64,000 nt of DNA from NCBI GenBank assembly GCA_014529385.2, contig CM043950.1, forward strand, positions 73,130,435-73,194,434. The letters run 5' to 3'. Position 1 is the stretch's first letter. Each line of letters starts with the position of its first letter. The position numbers were made by a program, and so were the translations under genes. Positions 57,367 to 64,000 of the stretch are shown one piece after another. The DNA is from Adiantum capillus-veneris (Eukaryota; Streptophyta; Polypodiopsida; Polypodiales; Pteridaceae). The notes below the pieces were generated by a model, which did no database searches, was not told the origin of the DNA, and saw only the letters and a list, made by a program, of their open reading frames with translations.

Positions 57367-58212
57367 ACAGCATTGGATGGATCATCCAATAGCTCCACCA
57401 ACTCCTTTGGTTTGATGATATGTTGCAGCACAGTATGTCCGATGGTTTCAGCATTGGAATCGATTCCCATCGTCATCTGAGCCAAGTTCCTACATATTGA
57501 CATAATATTATAGCAACCTACAAAAAATGTATAGAATTAGAATCTTGCATATGTATTCCTACCGAGTTTGAGAGATACGTATTTTTCGAGCTCCACCGCT
57601 TGAAGATAGCATAGACATCACATGTCTCTTGCGCTTGTGAATGTGATAGCCCAATAGAATGTGTCTGAGATGATCGATTTCTCGGCGCATATTACGTGCA
57701 GTGTGTTGTAGGTGAACATAATTGTCTAGACGACGCCCTTGCTCCATTTTTTGATGCTCTGCCTTTTTAATAGGCTTTGATATCTCGTCATTTAGTTGAT
57801 TCGTCTTCTCATTGGCTTCTTCTCCGACTTTCTTAATGTCTTTCACGTACTTCTCTTGCAATGACGAATAGTCAACACAGAGATGTTTTCTTGCTTCCCT
57901 TTCATTGAAAAAAACTAAATGTAAACTCCAGAATCAGCCAAATAGTCCGTCTCTCCCTTCTCGAATAAAATGCAATAATTTAGTGACATTACGGAAAGAC
58001 AGTGATGCATTGCTCATTGGATCGCAAGGGTAAATATGGACATCAACCCATAAGTTGATTGCCTTGCAACCATGGTTCTATAGCTTGTCTGCAACATTGG
58101 GATTAGATGTGCCAAGTCGTACAGTAGCATACTCCTGCTCTAAATCAGTGTTAAATCGATATCATTTTGATTTGTTAGCAATGTCTTGTAGTGGTAGGGG
58201 ATTGAATGACAT
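57367..58212 (-). pseudogene. spliced host gene fragment interrupted by G2
   Basis: Starts at ATG 58210-58212 (MSFNPLPLQDIANKSK). One frame continues with stops after SK, after NVADKL and after DGLFG, through VRLGTSNPNVADKL, AINLWVDVHIYPCDPMSNAS and a coiled-coil stretch (YVKDIKKVGEEANEKTNQLN) to GGARKIRISQTR. A 73-bp intron (57490-57562, CG|gtagg...atgtag|GAAC) keeps the frame: R-NLAQMTMGIDSN, then HIIKPKELVELLDDPSNA runs into the G2 target site. The three stops (TGA, TAG, TGA) suggest decay. No family recognised. The continuation may be 39784-40190. Confidence 0.6.
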
Positions 58213-58492
58213 TTGAGCTAGTTAATCAAGAAAATTAGTGAGAATGTGTAACGGTGACTGCTACAACTAGGTGAAGGTGGCTATGGAGGAAAGAAGTGGA
58301 GAGTACTCAGAGCTAGGAGAAAAGGATTATGTTGTGGAGGGAAGAAAGAGAGGGAGTGCAACTCAATCTCCTTTGAATTCCAATTGTTGATCATGACTGT
58401 AGAGAGAGAAATGCTGCAACACACAGAGGTAATGGAGTTTTCCATTGCACTCAGCTGGAGCTGGAGTGGGAGAAGCATGATCGGGGGGGGGG

Positions 58493-58590
<98 letters not shown>

Positions 58591-59132
58591 AGGTGGGGGA
58601 TAGAAAGACAATAAAGGAAGAGAGGGTGAGAGAGAGGACAGATCTGCAACCTTGGAGGATCTGTACTTTTTCATAAAGAGACAACCAAGAATGTTTCTTA
58701 ATGATTGGAAGAGGAAGTGACATGAGAGAAAAGGGGGGAAAGAAAGAGAGAGAGTTGGCTCACATTTTAGAGAGAGAATGCAGTGAGAGAATGTGAAAAA
58801 TCTGCTTTTTTGGCAGGGGGGTAAAAAGTACCTCCTTTAATGATTTCTAAGTGAGAGAGAGTGTTTTATATGTTAGAGAGAGAAGAGGGTGGGAAAAGGA
58901 AATTTGAAAATTCATTTACTCCCCTCTCTTTTGGGTTACTAAATAAACTATTTTCAAATTCAAAATATGGAAATGGCTTTTTTTAAAATCTCAGCATAGG
59001 CCTTTTTGGCATCTCTTTTAGGCTTGGTCAAACTTGGCTTAATCTTTAAGCATTCCCTTAAACTGCCAAATAAAAAGGACCTCCTATACCCCATTCACTT
59101 ACTAATGGTCCTATTTTGGTACCAAACTAGTG
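58213..59132. other. upstream region with long microsatellite and transposon end
   Basis: Contains a run of 13 G and about 91 bp of (GA)n at 58483-58586, further gagaga tracts, and at its right end a transposon terminus (ggtaccaaactagtg, 59118-59132). It may include the 5' region of the minus-strand gene fragment. No coding sequence was recognised. Confidence 0.5.
58483..58586. repeat. poly-G plus (GA)n microsatellite
   Basis: Thirteen G followed by about 45 GA units. Open frames through it are artefacts of the repeat. Confidence 0.97.
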
Positions 59133-59211
59133 TTAAAAACTACAACAAATAGCTGGGAAATTCCATAGCTTTACATTTGTTCAAAAAGGCTAGGCTAGGA
59201 AAGTGAGACAC
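59133..59211. repeat. dispersed repeat copy C (right part)
   Basis: Matches 3229-3300 (actacaacaaatagctggg). It is preceded by CTAGTG-TTAA, the right terminus of a TTAA-flanked transposon, and ends at the G4 LTR. Confidence 0.65.
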
Positions 59212-61025
59212 TCGACAGGGGAATGGGGGAATACACCCGGCACAAACACAAGGGCCTCTCTATAGCTAAGGGTATCCACAACACCCCATCCTCTCAAAAA
59301 ACTACTTCAAAAAAACTCTTTACAATAGCAGACCACTACCTGCTCTTTTTTCACTACTCACACACTCCACAAGTCCACCACACAATGCACACCTACTACC
59401 ACGGTCTGTCTCCACCCTTACACATGCACACAACAACTCAATCTCACTCCCTCACACAAAACACCGTCGGTCCGGGGGGGGCACACACATCCACATTGCT
59501 CGCACCGAGGGGAAACACGAAAGCAAGAGAAAGAGAAGGGGGCAAGGGGAAATGACAGCAAAAAGGGGCAAGAGTGGCTTGATTACACTACAAAAGGCAT
59601 GTACAAAGGTTTGCAATGCCATCACCATGGCCATTTTCAAGAAAAACTACAAAAGGATTGACAGGCACACTCCTCTGCTAAAAACTCCACTTTGCAGGCT
59701 CCAAACACACAGCACAAGCAAAGTCCACATTTCATTTAACAAATGGCTTTTATAGTTGGGGATCTTCAACTTTGCAAACTACTTCCTAATTGGCCCATCT
59801 GGCACCTTAATTTGGAAACTTTGGAAGGATGGAGCCGTCTCATTTTCATTTGTTGTCTTTTGCTCACTTTGCACTTGAGGGGGGGTGCACTAGAGACATT
59901 GCTAGTGCCCCTTGGCATCTTTTTATTTAATCTATTTATCCTTCATTTTCACCCTTAGCTTTGCACTACTCCTTTGACCATTTTTGTCCGGCTCTTGACC
60001 GCCTGCTTTCGCCACCCTTTGGGATTTCTCTCTTTCCTTATTCTTCTCTCTCCACACTCCTCGACTTGGTCCTACTCTACCCCGCATATACTCTCTCTCT
60101 CTCTTCCCTCACCAGAGTGCCCCCTCTCTATGCACCGGGGAGGTACTAGAGATATTGCTAGTGCCCTCCTCCCTTGCCTTCAAAAAATGGGCCTTCAAGG
60201 GCCGTGTGTGAATAGGCCCCCGTCGAGAGACCACGTCATCACCCCAACCACACAAGCGTGCGCCACTGGTGCCACCTCCAATCTCCAAAAGCAACCGGTG
60301 TTACTGACTTGCACCGCTAGGCCCACTAGGAATTCCGTCAAAAACAGAGAAAATTATCTGCATCCACTCCTCAAACAACAATCCAAAACTTTGACCTATG
60401 GTATCCCGCCGATCGGGAACCCAATTGACGAACTGTCAATGTGTGCTACCTTCACATGATGTACTCCACCTTCGAGAGCCTTGCCGAGGCCAAGAAGATG
60501 CTAGATGGCACGATTTCGAGTGCAGTCAGGTGGGCTCAAACCCGACCCTCGACAAAACTTTAACTGCTCATAACTTGCTATCTCGAGCTTCGATCCGCAA
60601 TCTGAGAAGATAGGCATGCTCCATAATTCAAGCTCTATGAATCTATTTGCTAACACCTTCCTGGGCCATTTGTCCCCATCTGCCTTGCTCGTCGGGGTCT
60701 AATAAACCTTCTAACTTTGTACTTCAGTATCTTGCACATTGGGGCTCCGTTTGACAAGCTATCCAGACCGCCTTCTAGAGCACATCAAACACTACATTCT
60801 AGAGCACTCACTTGGCACTTTGGGCACGTGATTTGTCATCCCATCTGTACCATACTTTAGCTCTTTTGTCCTAAAAACCTCTTCAGACATACATCCACAC
60901 TATTCTTTGGTTGTCTAGGGCCTTGGTACCTACCCTAGCCTTCTGCATTGCACCTGCCTATAGCCTTTTCTGAGCATAAACCACTTTCCAGCTTGGACCA
61001 ACTTTGGTTGCATCATCATTTTGCA
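59212..61025 (-). repeat. G4 3' LTR
   Basis: About 1.8 kb. Matches 62961-64000 across the visible part. The right end (ttttgca) is placed by the TG/CA rule and the adjacent purine tract. Confidence 0.75.
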
Positions 61026-61063
61026 CCCCCTCTTTGAACATTTAAGCTCAAGTACACACAGGC

Positions 61064-62864
61064 TTATTGCACCAAAAAACTACACACCAAAATAAACTTT
61101 ATGCAAACCACAAAGCTTCTAACATATGTACCAAACCTGGCACCTATCACCCACTGCTTTTGTTCATACTGGTTGCCCAACCACCTGCTTTCCTTGTCAT
61201 CAACCGCCTGGGTCAAACACCATGTACCGGTCTCTTTCGTCCACCTGTAACACCCTTGCATAGTGCCATACCAAGGCACATAGCCAACTAGATATCCAAA
61301 TTGATCCTGCTCACCATCCTGTTCAACCAACACTCTTGACATACCTGGCATACCTCGCCCACCCTCCCAACCATGTAAAGCGAGATCCTCCTCCAGAAGA
61401 CCCTGCACTTGCTCAACAGCCCACTGCACATCTGCTTTTATCAGCATCCCTTTCAACCACCATTCACAAAGCTTCTTGGAAAGCTTGGACACCACCTTCA
61501 AATCCGCATCACTTGTCATAGAGTGCACTTACTGCATAGGAAGCACCTCTATCTTTGACTCCACACTACCCTTCTCACCTACCATGCACTCAATTCCGGC
61601 ATTGTCGATCTAGCCCTTCAAGGTCAATAAGCATCACTTGCTTGTCGGCTTCCATCAACCACTCTTCTACTGCTGCATCACACTCCACCACCATAGGCAA
61701 GGCTTCCCTATCTCTTTTGGCAAGACTTTGCATCTGTTGCACCATTATGGCACATTCCACAACTACCTTCATCAACATAGCCATTAGCATGGCACCACAC
61801 ATCATTTTTACCTGCTCATCATCGCCTGTAAGCCTGGGACACTCCACTTGGTCTCCATCATGCCTTTCAACTTACACTTCATGCTGCTCCCCGCACACAT
61901 TTATTGACTCTCCACTTACATGCAAAAGATTGAACTCATCATACCTGGATTGAGATGACTAGGTCTCCCAACTTGTATCTGCGTCCATGGAGCTATTGTT
62001 ACTCAACTCAATCTCCTCTTTTGTTTCAAGCTCAAGAATCTCCTCTATCTTCATTGCTTCGCCCTCATCCACAAACCGCACTCTTTGGCCGTTACCACAC
62101 TTCAATGGAGCTTCTATAGCCACACTCAAAATTGACAGCACCTCCTTTGTCCACTTTGGAACCACTTGCTCCACGATTAGAACCGCTCTAGCTAGCATCC
62201 TCAACATAGGAACGACCCTGTCTCTCTGTAGCAAAAGAACCCTTGGTTCTTCTTGAACTTGCACTTCTCTTTGTACCACATGTCCCTTAGCTATCTCCAC
62301 ACCACACTGCCTTGTCATCACAGCACCTAAAAAGCTCCCTCTAGCTTCGTGCTTCTTCATAATTTTCTTGGTCCGCCCTTTTGCTAGAACCACTGCCTCT
62401 TCCTATGATACCATGTCATCTATCTCCACCTTGTCACGCACTTCCTCATGCAAGGAATCCATGAATTTACTCAACCTTAAAAAATTGTCATTTTTTGCAG
62501 CAGTTAACGTGATCAATTTCCCGCAAAGGGCTTCAAACTCCCACTCGAATGCTTGAAAATCACCCTCCAGGATTTGCTTCAACCCGTCTAGCCTTCGCTT
62601 TACTTTGTCTAGTTATGCATGTGCAACATATCTACTTTGAAAAGCCGCCTCTAGGGATCTGCAATGTACCTTTTCTTCATTGCATAGGCCATCAAACCAT
62701 AGCCTAGCTTTACCACGAACTAGGAGCGGGAACACCTGCACCGTACCATCTTCTCTCGATAGACCACTTTTCACCACGAACAATCCGTAGTCTTGGAGCC
62801 ACGTTTTTGCATCTTCAACCCCAGTGAGAATGGGAAATCCCGCCCAAGCCATCACTAGCATCAC
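61064..62864 (-). pseudogene. G4 gag-like protein with unknown C-terminal part
   Basis: Starts MAWAGFPILTGVEDAKTWLQ, followed by VQVFPLLVRGKARLWFDGLC and LEAAFQSRYVAHA, a retrotransposon gag N-terminus. The same frame goes on through LDGLKQILEGDFQAFEWEFE, EEAVVLAKGRTKKIMKKHEA, an acidic stretch and ECDAAVEEWLMEADKQVMLI, with several stops, to VWHYARVLQVDERDRYMVFD and PGG near 61203. No zinc knuckle, protease or reverse transcriptase motif is visible. A second open frame (61064-61528) overlaps the end in another phase. The element must depend on other elements for movement. Confidence 0.65.
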
Positions 62865-62960
62865 CTGCTCTTTAAAGGCCGAACCTTTGGCATCACCAAG
62901 ATCACCGCTTTGACATCAACTAGGAGCATCATACCGCTACTCACTGGGGGCACCGAAAGA

Positions 62961-64000
62961 TGGAGAGGGAAAATGGGGTAACACACTCGCCAGAAACAAA
63001 AGGGCCTCTCTATAGCTCACGGTATCCACAACACCCATATCCTCTTAAAAAACACCTTCAAAAACACTCTTTACACTAGCAGACTACTACGTGCTCTTTT
63101 TCCACTGCTCACACACTCCAAAAGTCAACCACACAACGGACACCTACTACCACGGTCTGTCTCCACCCTTACACATGCATAAAGCCACTCAATCTCACTC
63201 CCTCACACAAATAACCGTCGGTCCGGGGGGCACACACATCCACACTGTCGGCAATGAGGGGAAACACAAAAGTAAGAAAAAGAGAAAGGGGAAACGATAG
63301 CAAAACGGGGCAACAGTGGCTTGATTACACTTCATAAGACATGTACAAAGGCTTGCAATGCCATCACCATGGCCATTTTCAAGAAAAATTACAAAGGGAT
63401 TGACAAGCACACTCCTCTGCTAAAAAACTCCATTTTGCAGGCTCCAAACGGCACAAAAAAAGTCCCCATTGCATTAAAAAAATGGCTTTTATAGTGGGGG
63501 GTCTTCAACTTTGGAAATTGCTTCCTAATTGGCGCATCTGGTACCTTAATTTGGAAACTTTGGAAGGATGGATCCGCCACATTTTCATCTCCTCTCTTTT
63601 GCTCGCTTTGCACTTGAGGGGGGGTGCACTAGCAACACTGCTAGTGCCCCTTGCCATCTTTTTATTTAATCTATTTATCCTTCATTTTCACCCTTAGCTT
63701 TGCACTACTCCTTTGACCATTTTTGTCTGACTCTTGACTGCCTGCTTTGGCCACCCTTTGGGATTTCTCTCTTTCCTTATTCTTTCTCTCTCCACACTCC
63801 TGGACTTGGTCCTGCTTTGCCCCGGCTATACTCTCTCTATCTCTCTCTTCTCTCGCGAGACTACCCCCTCCCTATGCACAGGGGAGGCACTAGCGATATC
63901 ACTAGTGCCCTCCTCCCTTGCCTTAAAAAAATGGGCCTTCAAGGGCCGTGTGTGAATGGGCGCCCATTGGGCAGCCATGTCATCACCCCGACCACACGAG
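62961..64000 (-). repeat. G4 5' LTR, partial
   Basis: Begins tggagaggg and continues past the window end. Confidence 0.85.

Larger units (their letters stand above)
40191..57371 (+). mobile_element. G2: Ty3/gypsy element, Tat-like, carrying two nested insertions
   Basis: The plus-strand element has a truncated 5' LTR (40191-41820), primer site TTGGTGCCCCCACTGAGGA, ORF d, gag, protease, reverse transcriptase, inactive RNase H, second RNase H, integrase, purine tract (ctgggggagagctaa, 49013-49027) and a 3' LTR (49028-57366) split by G3. The target duplication is visible only on the right (acagc, 57367-57371), because the first roughly 970 bp of the 5' LTR and its flank are gone. A 1.3-kb DNA transposon splits the second RNase H. 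It interrupts a host gene on the right. Confidence 0.93.
59212..64000 (-). mobile_element. G4: non-autonomous LTR retrotransposon, cut by window edge
   Basis: The left LTR (59212-61025) and right LTR (62961 to the window end) match over more than 1 kb. The minus strand next to the right LTR reads TTTCGGTGCCCCCAGTGAG, a primer-site region like that of the gypsy elements here. A purine tract (minus strand AAAGAGGGGG) abuts the left LTR at 61026-61035. The internal region is only 1.9 kb, with a gag-like start and no pol. The left LTR begins tc instead of tg, probably by mutation. Confidence 0.85.

Noticed and set aside
58281-58723. Open stretches of Arg-Glu or Leu-Ser repeats on both strands
   Set aside because: Translation of the (GA)n microsatellite.
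59261-63300. Similar plus-strand open stretches at 59223-59555 and 63091-63300
   Set aside because: Same region of the two G4 LTRs in a threonine/histidine-rich low-complexity frame; no sign of selection.
1-64000. CRISPR arrays, tRNA or rRNA genes, bacterial-type operons
   Set aside because: Nothing of the kind was seen; the direct repeats here are LTRs, tandem duplications and microsatellites.

Overview
This is a plant nuclear window made almost entirely of nested transposable elements and a few decayed host-gene fragments. Evidence for a plant is a Ty1/copia primer-binding site of the common plant type, Ty3/gypsy elements with two RNase H domains, short AT-rich introns and a kinase-like pseudogene of a type I associate with non-seed plants. 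An endonuclease-deficient Penelope-like element also fits a non-seed vascular plant such as a fern or lycophyte; this taxonomic guess is inference.

Layout. 1-4.5 kb: a partial ORF at the edge, a decayed kinase-like gene (minus), a tandem duplication and copy A of a dispersed exon-bearing repeat. 4.5-8.2 kb: an internally deleted copia element (minus) with a perfect 5-bp target duplication. 8.2-9.5 kb: low-complexity DNA with a 162-bp tandem duplication. 9.6-21.7 kb: a Penelope-like element (minus) split by a 9.9-kb gypsy element, G1; the reading frame resumes exactly across G1. 21.9-25.75 kb: a truncated LTR element, X, whose gag is followed by an unknown protein instead of pol. 25.8-33.5 kb: repeat copy B, a TTAA-flanked DNA transposon inserted in it, and a chromovirus, C1, inserted in the transposon. 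33.5-40.2 kb: remnants of spliced host genes of unknown function. 40.2-57.4 kb: gypsy element G2 (plus), carrying a 1.3-kb TTAA-flanked transposon in its second RNase H and a non-autonomous gypsy element, G3, in its 3' LTR. G2 interrupts a spliced minus-strand gene (57.4-58.2 kb). 59.2-64 kb: G4, a non-autonomous LTR element cut by the window edge.

Three points stand out. G1, G2 and G3 share a conserved small ORF of about 75-85 codons just upstream of gag; in G1 it is the last of four tightly packed leader ORFs. The three elements without visible reverse transcriptase (X, G3, G4) end their reading frame with a similar tail carrying an [FW]DPGG motif. Nested insertions reconstruct cleanly at base level (Penelope/G1, transposon/G2, host gene/G2), which gives a relative order of events.

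All coding calls are from reading translations by eye. No intact autonomous element or intact host gene is present.
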